Source of the DNA: Zoogloea sp. LCSB751 | Lineage (GTDB): Bacteria > Pseudomonadota > Gammaproteobacteria > Burkholderiales > Rhodocyclaceae | Length of the DNA: 64,000 nucleotides | NCBI RefSeq assembly: GCF_002028455.1 | Contig: NZ_MWUM01000016.1 | Coordinates: forward strand, 46,607 to 110,606 | Direction: 5' to 3' | In this document: piece after piece, positions 40,484 through 48,965 of the stretch | Layout: every line of letters begins with the position of its first letter | Position numbering within the stretch: position 1 is the stretch's first letter | Program-made: the position numbers and the translations under genes | Notes under the pieces: generated by a model | What the model was told of the DNA's origin: nothing | Database searches by the model: none | What the model saw: the letters and a program-made list of their open reading frames with translations, nothing else

Positions 40484-40976
40484 GGATCAGCCTCATGGTG
40501 AGGGCGCCGGAGTCGTCGCGCTCAAGTTGGAGGTTTTGCCCGGTCGGCAAGGGCTCCGGCAGGGTCAGGGCACAAAAGCTCGCGGCGATGGGCAGCTCGC
40601 GCCCGCCGCGATCGATGAGCACGGCCAGGTCCACGCGGGACGGGCGGCCGTAGTCGAACAGTTCGTTGAGGGCCGCGCGGGTGGTGCGGCCGGTATACAG
40701 CACGTCGTCGACGATGACGATGTGGGTGCCTTCCACGTCGAAGGGGATCTTGGAGCCCTGGGGCTGTGGGTGCAGGCCCTTGGCAGCGTAGTCGTCCCGG
40801 TAGAAGCTCACGTCGATGCTGCCCAGCGGTTGGGACAGGCCCAGCAGCGCGTGCAGTCGCTCGGCCAGCCACACGCCGCCGGTGTGGATGCCGACCAGGC
40901 AGGTGGCGGGGGAGACGTGGGGGCGCATCGATTCGGCCAGCGCGCCGATGAGCTGTTCGGCTTCAGGAAGCTGCAT
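40476..40976 (-). CDS. pyrR: PyrR-type bifunctional regulator/uracil phosphoribosyltransferase
   Basis: A 166-residue PRTase-fold protein. The PRPP loop is IVIVDDVLYTGRTTRAAL, with the N-terminal GIHTGGVWLAERL and the flexible RDDYAAKG segment typical of PyrR. In Gram-positives PyrR binds pyr mRNA; in proteobacteria it may act as a UPRTase or regulator. The ATG at 40976 overlaps the ruvX 3' end by 14 bases and its own 3' end overlaps pyrB, so algH-ruvX-pyrR-pyrB-pyrX form one dense operon. Confidence 0.92.
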   Translation of the reverse strand: MQLPEAEQLIGALAESMRPHVSPATCLVGIHTGGVWLAERLHALLGLSQPLGSIDVSFYRDDYAAKGLHPQPQGSKIPFDVEGTHIVIVDDVLYTGRTTRAALNELFDYGRPSRVDLAVLIDRGGRELPIAASFCALTLPEPLPTGQNLQLERDDSGALTMRLIHA

Positions 40977-41391
40977 GTTTGGCACTTTCGAAGTACTGGA
41001 GCAGGATGATCTGGGCGGCTGCGGAATCCAGTCGCGGCTTTTGCTTGCGCCAGCCGTGGTGGCCGGCTTCGGACAGGAGTTCTTCCGCTTCGGCGGAGGA
41101 CAGGCGTTCGTCCACCAGGGCCACGGGCAGGCTGTAGCGGCCATGGAGCTGGTTGGCGAAGCGGCGGCAGCGGGCCGTCATGGCGTGCTCGGAGCCGTCC
41201 AGATGGGTCGGCAGGCCGACCACCAGGGACGCGGGTTTCCACTCGGCCAGCAGTTTTTCGATGGCAGCAAAGCGGGCGGCGTTGGCTTCCTCGGCGATCG
41301 CAGTGAGCGGGTGGGCGTGGCCGGTTTCCGTCTCTCCCACTGCCACCCCGATGCGCGCGAGGCCGAAATCAAAGCAGAGAACGGTGCTCAC
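40963..41391 (-). CDS. ruvX: RuvX/YqgF: Holliday-junction resolvase-like, pre-16S rRNA nuclease
   Basis: A 142-residue RNase H-fold protein, implicated in 16S rRNA 5'-end maturation. Hallmarks are LCFDFGLARIGVAVGE (DFG instead of the commoner DxG), VVGLPTHLDGSEHAMT, VDERLSSAEAEELL and the C-terminal DSAAAQIILLQYFE. The start is GTG at 41391, overlapping the algH stop by four bases; a longer frame upstream runs antisense-phase through algH and is not used. Confidence 0.93.
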   Translation of the reverse strand: MSTVLCFDFGLARIGVAVGETETGHAHPLTAIAEEANAARFAAIEKLLAEWKPASLVVGLPTHLDGSEHAMTARCRRFANQLHGRYSLPVALVDERLSSAEAEELLSEAGHHGWRKQKPRLDSAAAQIILLQYFESAKHAAS

Positions 41392-41954
41392 GCGTGACCG
41401 GCGGTGTCGGACAGTTGGGCGAAATCGATGCCGAGCAGCTGCATGGCGGCAGCCAGGCGTTCCTCGGGGGGCAGGTCGAAGACGATGCCCAGATCGGCCG
41501 GCACGGTGAGCCAGGCGTTTTGCGCCAGTTCGTGTTCGAGCTGGCCGGCAGACCAGCCGGCGTAACCGAGGGCCACCAGCACTTCGGCGGGTCTGCCGTC
41601 GGCAGCCAGGGACTGCAGTACGTCGCGGGAGCTGGTCAGCCCGATGTCGTCGCTGACCTTCAGTGTCGAATGCCATGTGCCGGCCGGGCGATGCAGCACA
41701 AAGCCGCGGTCGGACTGCACGGGGCCGCCGAAATAGACCGGCAGGTCGGCGAAGTCCGGCTGCTCGAACGGGATGTCGATGCGTTCGAACAGGGTTGCGA
41801 GCCGCATGTCGGTCGGGCGGTTGACGATCACCCCCATTGCGCCGTTTTCGTTGTGCTCGGCAATGTAGGTGAGCGTGCGCGTGAAGTTCGGATCGGCCAT
41901 GGCGGGCATGGCGATCAGGAAATGGTCGGTGAGGTTGATGGTCGTCGTAGTCAC
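41388..41954 (-). CDS. algH: AlgH/YqgE family protein (UPF0301)
   Basis: A 188-residue UPF0301 protein. Family stretches are LTDHFLIAMPAMADPNFTRTLTYIAEHNENGAMGVIVNRP, YFGGPVQSDRGFVLH and ALGYAGWSAGQLEHELAQNAWL. AlgH was named for an effect on alginate regulation in Pseudomonas, but the biochemical role is unknown. First gene of the leftward pyrimidine operon; the 99-base gap upstream is shared with the divergent photolyase gene. Confidence 0.95.
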   Translation of the reverse strand: MTTTTINLTDHFLIAMPAMADPNFTRTLTYIAEHNENGAMGVIVNRPTDMRLATLFERIDIPFEQPDFADLPVYFGGPVQSDRGFVLHRPAGTWHSTLKVSDDIGLTSSRDVLQSLAADGRPAEVLVALGYAGWSAGQLEHELAQNAWLTVPADLGIVFDLPPEERLAAAMQLLGIDFAQLSDTAGHA

Positions 41955-42053
41955 AGGCGTATTTTAAGCCGAGGTCGGGGATGTGGGGAGATTATGGCGG
42001 CAAATTTGAGGCATGCTTCGGCCTCCGTGCATCCTTTGCTTCGAGTTCCGTCC

Positions 42054-43487
42054 ATGCCTTCTGCCCTCGTCTGGTTCCGCCGCGATCTGCGCGACTTTGA
42101 CCACGCGGCGCTCTATCACGCGCTGAAGCATCACGACCAGGTCTTCTGCGCCTTCGTCTTCGATACAGAAATCCTCGACTCTCTTCCAGGCCGGTGCGAT
42201 CGGCGCGTGGACTTCATCCACGCCAGCGTCGTCGAGCTGGATAACGCGTTGCGCGCCTGTGGCGGTGGCCTGATCGTCCGGCATGGGCTGGCTAGAGAGG
42301 CGATTCCGTCACTGGCAGCTTCCCTCGGTGTGAGCGCGGTTTACGCCAACCGGGATTACGAGCCGGCTGCGCTGGCGCGTGATGCGGAGGTGGCGGAGCG
42401 CCTGCGCGTGCTCGACATCGGCTTTGCCGATTTCAAGGACCAGGTGATCTTCGAAAAGAGCGAGGTGCTGACCCAGGGTAATTCGCCGTTCTCGGTGTTT
42501 ACGCCATACAAGCGGGCGTGGTTGAAGGCGCTGACGCCATTCCACCTCAAGTCGTATCCGGTCGAGAAATACATGGCGCGACTTGCGCCGCTGTCGGCCG
42601 AAGAGGCGACGCCGGGCCTTGCAGATCTGGGTTTCGAGGAGACCAATCTGAGCGAGCTGGGAATCACGCCCGGGATGAGCGGCGGGCGGCGCCTGTTCGA
42701 CGACTTTCTGAAACGTATTGGCCGTTACAAGGCGAAGCGCGATTTTCCGGCCCAGAAGGGCGTGTCCTACCTGTCGGTGCATTTGCGTTTCGGTACGGTG
42801 TCGATCCGCGAGCTGGCGCGGGCGGCGTTGGAGCTCGGTGGCGAGGGGGCGGAGACCTGGTTGTCGGAGCTGATCTGGCGGGATTTCTACTTTCAGATCC
42901 TGTGGCATCACCCGCATGTGGTGAAGGCCAGTTTCCGGCCAGAGTACGACCAGGTACGCTGGGACGACAAGCCGGCGTGGCTGGCGGCCTGGCGCGAGGG
43001 GCGCACCGGCTATCCGATCGTCGATGCGGCAATACGGCAGATCCTGCACAGCGGCTTCATGCACAACCGCCTGCGGATGATCGTCGCGTCCTTCCTGACC
43101 AAAGACCTGGGCATCGACTGGCGGCATGGCGAGGCCTTCTTCGCCGAGCATCTCAATGACTTCGACCTGGCCGCCAACAACGGCGGCTGGCAGTGGGCGG
43201 CGTCCACTGGTTGTGATGCGCAACCCTGGTTCCGCATCTTCAACCCGGTGACTCAGTCGGAGAGGTTCGATTCCGACGGGGCCTTCATCCGCCGCTACCT
43301 GCCGGAACTGGCCAAGGTGCCGGCCAAGTTCATCCATGCGCCATGGACGATGCCGCCGATCGACCAGCAGCTGGCCGGCTGCGTGATCGGCAAGGACTAT
43401 CCGGCTCCCATCGTGGATCACGCCCAGGCGCGGGAGCGCACGCTGGCGCGTTTCGGCGTGGTGAAGGGGAGTCCGGACGAAACTTAG
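42054..43487 (+). CDS. phr: Deoxyribodipyrimidine photolyase (CPD class I)
   Basis: Light-driven repair of cyclobutane pyrimidine dimers. A 477-residue flavoprotein: N-terminal antenna-binding alpha/beta domain (LVWFRRDLRDFDHAAL) and C-terminal FAD domain with GVSYLSVHLRFGTVSIREL, WLSELIWRDFYFQIL, GYPIVDAAIRQI, MHNRLRMIVASFLTKDL and NNGGWQWAASTGCDAQPWFRIFNP split here by description at about residues 380-405. The ATG at 42054 (MPSALVWF) gives the normal family length. It converges on the methyltransferase gene with a four-base overlap. Confidence 0.96.
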   Translation: MPSALVWFRRDLRDFDHAALYHALKHHDQVFCAFVFDTEILDSLPGRCDRRVDFIHASVVELDNALRACGGGLIVRHGLAREAIPSLAASLGVSAVYANRDYEPAALARDAEVAERLRVLDIGFADFKDQVIFEKSEVLTQGNSPFSVFTPYKRAWLKALTPFHLKSYPVEKYMARLAPLSAEEATPGLADLGFEETNLSELGITPGMSGGRRLFDDFLKRIGRYKAKRDFPAQKGVSYLSVHLRFGTVSIRELARAALELGGEGAETWLSELIWRDFYFQILWHHPHVVKASFRPEYDQVRWDDKPAWLAAWREGRTGYPIVDAAIRQILHSGFMHNRLRMIVASFLTKDLGIDWRHGEAFFAEHLNDFDLAANNGGWQWAASTGCDAQPWFRIFNPVTQSERFDSDGAFIRRYLPELAKVPAKFIHAPWTMPPIDQQLAGCVIGKDYPAPIVDHAQARERTLARFGVVKGSPDET

Positions 43488-44320
43488 CTGTGGCTGCTGG
43501 CGATGAGGACGGTGCTTTCCAGTGTGTAGCCGTCGGCGTTGCGGTAGGGCGTGAGTTCGTCGGTAACGGCTTCCTGCAACTGGCGCTGGGTTTCGTCGGG
43601 TAGCCGCGACAGGGCTTCAGCGGCGCCACCGGCCAGGTCGAGGAAGGCCTGCCAGTAAGCAGCCGGGTCGTTGAAGTGGCAGGTGACGGGGCAGGACTCG
43701 ATGCGGATGTCGCAGAAGCCGGCCTGGTCCAGCAGGGCGTTCAGCGCGTCGGGATCGCCAAAGCGGAACACTGACGGGCGCGCCACCTTTGGCGCGGGCA
43801 GCAGGCGGGCGATGCAGTCCTGGGCGCAGCCGATCAGCGGCACGTGCTGGCGCGGCCCCCACACGGACAGGGTCAGGCGTCCGCCGGGTTTCAACACCCG
43901 CCGGATTTCCGCCAGGGCCCGCGCCGGTTCCGGGAAGATGAACAGGCCGAGGCCAAGCAGCGTCACGTCGAAGCTGTGGTCGGCAAAGCTCAGGTGCTCC
44001 GCGTCGCAGGCGGCGGCGATCAGATCGGAAAGGCCCTCATCGGCGGCGCGGCGCAGGCCTTCGGCGAGCATGCCCTCGGCAATGTCGCTGGCCAGCACCC
44101 AGCCGTCGGGAGCGACGAGCCGTGCGGCGTCACGGGCCAGCAGGCCCGGCCCGGCGGCCAGATCAAGAACGTGTTCGCCGGGGCGCAGCACGGCCAGCTC
44201 GAGCAGCGCCTGCTGCAGGCTTGCCCGTAGCGGCGCACCGTTGGCGTAGCGGCCTGCGATGCGGTTGAAGCCGCTGCGTTCGAGGGCCTTGAAACGGCGG
44301 GCGTCGAAGTTTCCGGTCAT
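43484..44320 (-). CDS. Class I SAM-dependent methyltransferase (UbiE/MerR-type fold)
   Basis: A 278-residue soluble methyltransferase. SAM motif I is VLDLAAGPGLLARDAARL (about residues 51-68), the acidic loop is VLASDIAEGML, and motif LKPGGRLTLSVWGP precedes a C-terminal cap. It belongs to the broad ubiquinone/menaquinone-type group, but the substrate cannot be named. It is fourth in an operon with uppP, the hydrolase and yqiA, overlapping yqiA by four bases. Confidence 0.85.
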   Translation of the reverse strand: MTGNFDARRFKALERSGFNRIAGRYANGAPLRASLQQALLELAVLRPGEHVLDLAAGPGLLARDAARLVAPDGWVLASDIAEGMLAEGLRRAADEGLSDLIAAACDAEHLSFADHSFDVTLLGLGLFIFPEPARALAEIRRVLKPGGRLTLSVWGPRQHVPLIGCAQDCIARLLPAPKVARPSVFRFGDPDALNALLDQAGFCDIRIESCPVTCHFNDPAAYWQAFLDLAGGAAEALSRLPDETQRQLQEAVTDELTPYRNADGYTLESTVLIASSHS

Positions 44321-44886
44321 GCCAGCAGCCCGGCGAAACGCAGGATCGGGTCCAGGTAGTCGTCCCAGCGCGTGAAACTGTGATCGCCGCCCTCCAGCAC
44401 CGTCTGGCGGCTGCCGGCATAGCGGGTTACCGCGTGGCGGTAGTCGAGGACCTGGTCACCGGTTTCCACCAGCAGCCAGTAGCGTTCCGGGCGCGTGATC
44501 ACAGGGACTTCGATGGCCTGCAGTTCGTCGATGTGGGCTTGGGTGAAATCGAAGGTCTCCCCGGAATACATGTGCGTCTGCGGCCCCAGGTAGGCCGATA
44601 GGGACAGCGGGGCGATGACCGCCGGATTGATCAGCACCGCCTGCAGGCCGTGCTTTTCCGCCAGATGGGTCGCGTAGTAGCCGCCGAGGGAGCTGCCGAC
44701 CAAGGTTGGTGCACTGGCGCAGCGGGCGATCCGGGCTTCGGCCAGCGCAATGGCGTCGCGGGCCGATACGGGCAGCTGCTCGCACCAGAAGGCGTCAGCG
44801 AGGCCATGCTCGGTCATGCGGTCCCGCAGGCTGCGGGCTTTCCAGGATTGGGGGCCGGAACAGAAGCCGTGAAGATAGATGATCAT
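44317..44886 (-). CDS. yqiA: YqiA-type esterase (alpha/beta hydrolase)
   Basis: A 189-residue small alpha/beta hydrolase of the YqiA/YcfP group. It opens IIYLHGFCSGPQSWKA (oxyanion HG), has nucleophile Ser66 in GSSLGG, and ends with Asp and His in VETGDQVLDY and EGGDHSFTRWDDYL. E. coli YqiA has esterase activity on short acyl-CoA substrates. It is overlapped by four bases on both sides (hydrolase upstream, methyltransferase downstream). Confidence 0.92.
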   Translation of the reverse strand: MIIYLHGFCSGPQSWKARSLRDRMTEHGLADAFWCEQLPVSARDAIALAEARIARCASAPTLVGSSLGGYYATHLAEKHGLQAVLINPAVIAPLSLSAYLGPQTHMYSGETFDFTQAHIDELQAIEVPVITRPERYWLLVETGDQVLDYRHAVTRYAGSRQTVLEGGDHSFTRWDDYLDPILRFAGLLA

Positions 44887-45836
44887 TTGAATTCGAAGCG
44901 GTCTTCGCTGCGCAAGTGCTTGGGCAGGGTGGCCGTGAGCCAGTGCCGCGCGCCATCGTTCCTCGCCAGGAAAGCCTGCCAGAACGCCGTGGACGCGGCC
45001 AGCAGTGCGGTGTGGAAGGGGGCCGGCGCGCGGCGGAGGCGGAAGACGGCGCCCTCGGCCGCGCTGGCCTGACCTGCGAAATCCAGGTGGTTGCCGCCGG
45101 CGAAGACCAGCAGGTATTTGTCGCCGGGGGGCATGTGGCGGTAGGGCAGTTCGCGGTTGGCCGCCGTGATGTCGGACAGGCCCATGCCGTCGTCGCGGCT
45201 GCCGGTGATGCTGAAGAAGGGCAGGTGGATGCCGCCGAAACGGTGGTCGAGGCTGGGGCCCTGGTCCGAAAAGCGGGCCGAAGGGCTGAAGGCGAGGACC
45301 GCCCGCACGCGAGGATCGAGGGTGACGGACAGATGCTGAGGGCGGCGCTCGCCGGCCAGCAACTGCACGGTGACGGCGCCGAAGGAGTGTCCCGACAGGC
45401 CGATGGCCTGGACGTCGGCGAGGGCGGCCAGCGCAGGATCGCGGCCGATGCGGGAGAGGACGAAACGGATGTCCTCAGCGCGGTGGGCGAGTTCTTCCGG
45501 GTTCATCGCCGCCTTCAGGGCATGGCGCAGGCCAAGGGGAGAATTGTTGCGCAGCAGGCTCGCGTCGCTGCCGGGGTGCTGCACGGCAAGCGCTGCGAAG
45601 CCGTGGCTGCACCAATGCTCCAGCCAGTCGGCGCCCCCCTCGCGGGAGCCGCCGAGTCCGTGGGAGAACAGGATCAGTCCGAGGGGCTTGGCTCCCTCGG
45701 GTAGATACAGCTTGAGGGGCAGCGTACGGGCGCGGCGGGTGTCGTGGAGTTCGTGCCAATGCCCGCCCGTCGCAAAGCTGCCGGTAGTCCCCCAGGCAGG
45801 AACTGCCGCGGGGAGATGCTTTAGTGGGCCGTCCAT
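44883..45836 (-). CDS. Alpha/beta hydrolase, dienelactone hydrolase/PAF-acetylhydrolase-like
   Basis: A 317-residue alpha/beta hydrolase. Oxyanion motif FSHGLGGSREG (residues 57-67) is followed by the nucleophile elbow GHSFGA with Ser151, an acid in the TGSRDDG segment and the His in GNHLDFAGQ. The ATG at 45836 overlaps the uppP stop by 16 bases. No signal peptide is visible from that start, so it is predicted cytoplasmic. Substrate unknown. Second gene in the uppP operon. Confidence 0.85.
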   Translation of the reverse strand: MDGPLKHLPAAVPAWGTTGSFATGGHWHELHDTRRARTLPLKLYLPEGAKPLGLILFSHGLGGSREGGADWLEHWCSHGFAALAVQHPGSDASLLRNNSPLGLRHALKAAMNPEELAHRAEDIRFVLSRIGRDPALAALADVQAIGLSGHSFGAVTVQLLAGERRPQHLSVTLDPRVRAVLAFSPSARFSDQGPSLDHRFGGIHLPFFSITGSRDDGMGLSDITAANRELPYRHMPPGDKYLLVFAGGNHLDFAGQASAAEGAVFRLRRAPAPFHTALLAASTAFWQAFLARNDGARHWLTATLPKHLRSEDRFEFK

Positions 45837-46645
45837 TCCACGAGACCGAAGTGCCAGGTGGCCAGCACGATGATGCCGAAGGCGATGCGATACCACGCGA
45901 AGGGTACGAAGTCGTGGCTGGATATGTAGCGCAGCAGCCAGCGCACACAGAAGAAGGCCGAGACGAAAGCCGCGATGAAGCCGACGATCCACATGCCGAT
46001 GTCGTCGGCATTGAGCAAGGCCCGTTCCTTGTAGAGTTCGTATGCCGTGGCGACGCCGAGGGTTGGGATGGCCAGGAAAAAGGAAAATTCGGTAGCGGCC
46101 TTGCGGGACAGGCCGAACAGCATGCCGCCGATGATCGTTGAGCCGGAGCGGGAGGTGCCGGGAATCAGCGCAAAGGCTTGTGCAATTCCCATCTTGAGCG
46201 CATCGAGGGGGCGCATTTCATCGACGGTCTCGATGCGGATGCGGTGGTTGCGGCGCTCGGCCCACAGGATCACGAAGGCGCCGACAATAAAGGCTGTGGC
46301 TACCGGCAGCGGGGCGAACAGCACGGCCTTGATCTTCTTGCCGAAGGCCAGCCCGAGAATGGCCAACGGCAGGAAGGCGATGAACAGGTTGAGGACCAGC
46401 CGGTTGGCTTCACGCTGGCGACCGAGGCCCGCAAAGGTGCTGATGATGCGCTCACGGAACTCCCACACCACGGCGAGGATCGCACCGGACTGGATGACGA
46501 TTTCAAACAGCTTGCCCCGGTCGTCATTGAAGTCGAGCAGATCGCCGGCCAGAATCAGGTGACCAGTGCTGGAGATCGGCAGAAACTCGGTGAGGCCTTC
46601 GACCACGCCGAGGATCAGGGCCTTGAGAAGCAGGATGATGTCCAT
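45821..46645 (-). CDS. uppP: Undecaprenyl-diphosphatase UppP (BacA)
   Basis: A 274-residue membrane enzyme that recycles undecaprenyl pyrophosphate for peptidoglycan synthesis and gives bacitracin resistance. It has the (E/Q)xxE-type GVVEGLTEFLPISSTGHLIL near the N-terminus and the PGTSRSGSTIIGGMLFGLSR motif, with about eight helices. First gene of uppP-hydrolase-yqiA-methyltransferase. A TATAAT box on the minus strand at 46685-46680, about 35 bases upstream of the ATG, is a candidate -10. Confidence 0.96.
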   Translation of the reverse strand: MDIILLLKALILGVVEGLTEFLPISSTGHLILAGDLLDFNDDRGKLFEIVIQSGAILAVVWEFRERIISTFAGLGRQREANRLVLNLFIAFLPLAILGLAFGKKIKAVLFAPLPVATAFIVGAFVILWAERRNHRIRIETVDEMRPLDALKMGIAQAFALIPGTSRSGSTIIGGMLFGLSRKAATEFSFFLAIPTLGVATAYELYKERALLNADDIGMWIVGFIAAFVSAFFCVRWLLRYISSHDFVPFAWYRIAFGIIVLATWHFGLVEWTAH

Positions 46646-46832
46646 GAACGATTGACTGTAAGCGGCTTAGGGAGTCGGGATTATAGCGTTTGTATATCTT
46701 GTGCTTTGCAGCACGAGAGCATGTAATTCATCACGATCGGCATTGAGATGCCTGAGTTGGGAAGTGACGGCTTTAGCCATTTATGAGAATCTGTGGTTGA
46801 AATAGTAAAAATGTTAAATTTGTTTAATTTGA
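46646..46832. other. AT-rich divergent promoter region between uppP and the HD-GYP gene
   Basis: This 187-base gap is far more AT-rich than its surroundings, most strongly at 46780-46832. It holds a minus-strand TATAAT (46685-46680) toward uppP and a TTGAAA at 46797-46802 toward the HD-GYP gene, though no matching -10 at good spacing is seen for the latter. The HD-GYP start has no clear Shine-Dalgarno. Confidence 0.4.
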
Positions 46833-48047
46833 ATGCTCAAAAAGATTTCCGTTAGTCGCCTGAAGCCGGGGATGTTCGTCCACGAATTGTGTGGGGACTG
46901 GATGTCCCATCCGTTCTGGCGTGCCCAGTTCATGCTCAAGAGTGAGGATCTGCACCGCATCGTCGATGCGGGTATCCAGCACGTTTACATCGACACCGAT
47001 CGCGGCCTGGACGACCAGGACGCCGTCGCGGCAACCGAGGTGCAGGCGGCGGTCGAGGAGGAGTTGCAGGCCTTGCTGGCGATGCCCGACGATCATGTGC
47101 TGCGGGTGCCGGTGCATGAGGAAATGGCGCGGGCGCGCAAGGTGCACGAGCAGGCCCACAAGGTCGTGCGCACGATGATGAGCGATGTGCGTCTTGGGCG
47201 AGCGGTGTCGTTGGAGGATGCGGAGCCGGTGGTCGAGGCGATAACGGGTTCGGTGCTGCGCAACAGTGGGGCGCTGCTCGGCCTGATCGGCATCAAGAAC
47301 AAGGACGATTACACCTTCCTGCATTCGGTCAGCGTGTGCACGCTGATGATCGCCTTCGGCCGCTCCCTCGGACTGTCCGGCGACGCGCTGCGCCAGGGCG
47401 GGATCGGCGGCCTGCTGCACGATATCGGCAAGATGCGGGTGCCGGACGCCGTGCTCAACAAGCCGGGCCAGCTGACCGACGCCGAGTTCGACATGATCAA
47501 GCGCCATCCCGGCGATGGCCATGCGGTGCTGCTGGAAACGCCGGGCATCGGTCCGGTGCCGCTGGATATCACACGGCATCACCACGAGCGCCTGGATGGC
47601 CATGGTTATCCGGACAAGCTGTCCGGCGACGCGATTTCGACGATGGCGCGGATGGCGGCGATCGTCGATGTCTACGATGCGATCACCGCCGACCGCTGTT
47701 ACCACAAGGGGCTTCCGGCGGCCGAGGCGTTGCGCAAGATGTGGGAATGGAGCGCCGACCACTTTGACCAGAAACTGCTGCAGGCTTTCATGCGCTGTGT
47801 CGGCATCTATCCGGTGGGCAGTCTGGTGCGCCTCGAGTCCGGGCGGCTCGGGGTGGTGGTCGAGCAGAACGAGGGCAGCCTGCTGACGCCCCGGCTGCGG
47901 GTCTTCTTTTCTACCCGCTCGAATGGCTATATCAAGCCGGAAATGCTCGATCTGTCCCGCCGGCCGGGAAATGCCGACCGGATCGTGTCGGCCGAGGCGC
48001 CGGAGAAATGGGGCGTCGATCCCCGGCGCTTTCTGCTGCAGGAATAA
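46833..48047 (+). CDS. HD-GYP domain protein with DUF3391 (probable c-di-GMP phosphodiesterase)
   Basis: A 404-residue cytoplasmic protein. An N-terminal DUF3391 domain (residues ~1-125; ISVSRLKPGMFVHEL) is followed by an HD-GYP domain (about 145-330). Metal and substrate motifs are present: HSVSVCTLM, LLHDIGKMRVPD, KRHP, HHHERLDGHGYP and DVYDAITADR. This supports hydrolysis of c-di-GMP to pGpG/GMP. The start follows an AT-rich promoter region. No diguanylate cyclase gene is in this window. Confidence 0.95.
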   Translation: MLKKISVSRLKPGMFVHELCGDWMSHPFWRAQFMLKSEDLHRIVDAGIQHVYIDTDRGLDDQDAVAATEVQAAVEEELQALLAMPDDHVLRVPVHEEMARARKVHEQAHKVVRTMMSDVRLGRAVSLEDAEPVVEAITGSVLRNSGALLGLIGIKNKDDYTFLHSVSVCTLMIAFGRSLGLSGDALRQGGIGGLLHDIGKMRVPDAVLNKPGQLTDAEFDMIKRHPGDGHAVLLETPGIGPVPLDITRHHHERLDGHGYPDKLSGDAISTMARMAAIVDVYDAITADRCYHKGLPAAEALRKMWEWSADHFDQKLLQAFMRCVGIYPVGSLVRLESGRLGVVVEQNEGSLLTPRLRVFFSTRSNGYIKPEMLDLSRRPGNADRIVSAEAPEKWGVDPRRFLLQE

Positions 48048-48050
48048 GCG

Positions 48051-48290
48051 TCAGCCTGCTGCGCGCAACTGGACGTCGAGGGTGTCGATCACGGCGCTCC
48101 AGTCGGCGTCTTCGGCAATCTCGCTCTTCAGGAAGGCCGCCTGGGCCGGCGACCAGAACGGGGCCTCGGTCAGTAGCACGTCGTGGGGGAGTGGCGAATG
48201 AGCCGCGATGAAGGCATCGATCGCGGCACTGTCGTTGGCCAGTCCGAGTTGGGCGAACAGGTTGGCGATGTTGTGGATGTGCGATTCCAT
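48051..48290 (-). CDS. DUF2789 family protein
   Basis: A 79-residue soluble protein recognised as DUF2789: IHNIANLFAQLGLANDSAAIDAFI, PLPHDVLLTEAPFWSPAQAAFLKSEIAEDADW split here across residues 6-64. The ATG at 48290 has GGAGATC just upstream. It is all-helical by appearance and has no known function. It converges on the HD-GYP gene with a three-base gap. Confidence 0.88.
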   Translation of the reverse strand: MESHIHNIANLFAQLGLANDSAAIDAFIAAHSPLPHDVLLTEAPFWSPAQAAFLKSEIAEDADWSAVIDTLDVQLRAAG

Positions 48291-48425
48291 GAGGATCTCC
48301 CTGCGTGGTGGTTGGGGGCAATCGTTGGTCCGTTCGGGCGCGGCCCTGGTTCCCTCGGCTGCCAGCTGAAACCCGTTGATGATGGTTGGGACTCCCGTAT
48401 CATGCGGCCGGTATTCAACTGCACA

Positions 48426-48779
48426 ATGAGGTCTAGCTTGAAAACCCTGGCAACCTTGATGATCCTTGCTGGCTTGACCAGCTCTGCCGAGGCCTGCAGC
48501 CGCTACCATGACGATTGGGGCGGCAGCGACAAGGCCGCCCACTTCGGCGTATCTGCGGCCCTTGGCGTCGGTGCCTCGCGATTGTCTGCCGATCCCTGGA
48601 CGGCCTTCGGCCTGGCGCTGATTCCCGGCGTCGCCAAGGAAGTCTACGATTCCCAGCAGGACTGCAATCGTTTCTCCTGGAAGGATCTGGCCTGGGACGC
48701 GGTGGGCGCCTATGTGGGCGTGCGCGCCGGCAACTGGGTGCTGGGCCCGACCGGTGCCTCTTATCGCCTGAGTTTCTGA
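48426..48779 (+). CDS. YfiM-like (DUF2279) periplasmic protein
   Basis: A 117-residue protein with a signal peptide (residues 1-23, ending SSAEA|C). The mature part contains DKAAHFGVSAALGVGAS, ALIPGVAKEVYDS and FSWKDLAWDAVGAYVGV, the pattern of YfiM/DUF2279 proteins, which resemble small membrane-associated, VanZ-like helical proteins. A Cys directly after the signal region may be a lipidation site, though the lipobox is imperfect. The start could instead be the ATG at 48402. Function unknown. Confidence 0.75.
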   Translation: MRSSLKTLATLMILAGLTSSAEACSRYHDDWGGSDKAAHFGVSAALGVGASRLSADPWTAFGLALIPGVAKEVYDSQQDCNRFSWKDLAWDAVGAYVGVRAGNWVLGPTGASYRLSF

Positions 48780-48965
48780 AAGGTATACGCCATAAGGATT
48801 TACTAAGGAGCACGCATTAGAGTGGTCACGGAATCCTCTGAGGGGGATGTGATCGCGGAAAGACGCGCTTCCGTGTGCGATCCTGTCCAGCCGCAGGAAA
48901 GGGGGAGTCCTTTCCTGCGGCTGTTTTCATTCTCATGTCGCCGTCGTGCGAAGGAGCTGTCCCCG
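48780..48965 (+). ncRNA. Structured leader or small RNA candidate before the two-component operon
   Basis: This gap contains two successive hairpins on the plus strand. The first, about 48851-48882, pairs GATCGC with GCGATC and GGAA with TTCC. The second (48888-48927) is a complete intrinsic terminator. A GGAAAG in the first can also pair with CTTTCC in the second, so alternative folding is possible. It may be an attenuator of the response-regulator operon, the end of the YfiM-like transcript, or a small RNA. No promoter is convincing. Confidence 0.35.
48888..48927 (+). terminator. Strong intrinsic terminator 39 bases before the response-regulator start
   Basis: Arms CAGCCGCAGGAAAGG (48888-48902) and CCTTTCCTGCGGCTG (48909-48923) form a perfect 15-bp stem with a six-base loop, followed by TTTT. 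Any transcript from the YfiM-like gene should end here unless anti-terminated. Confidence 0.8.
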
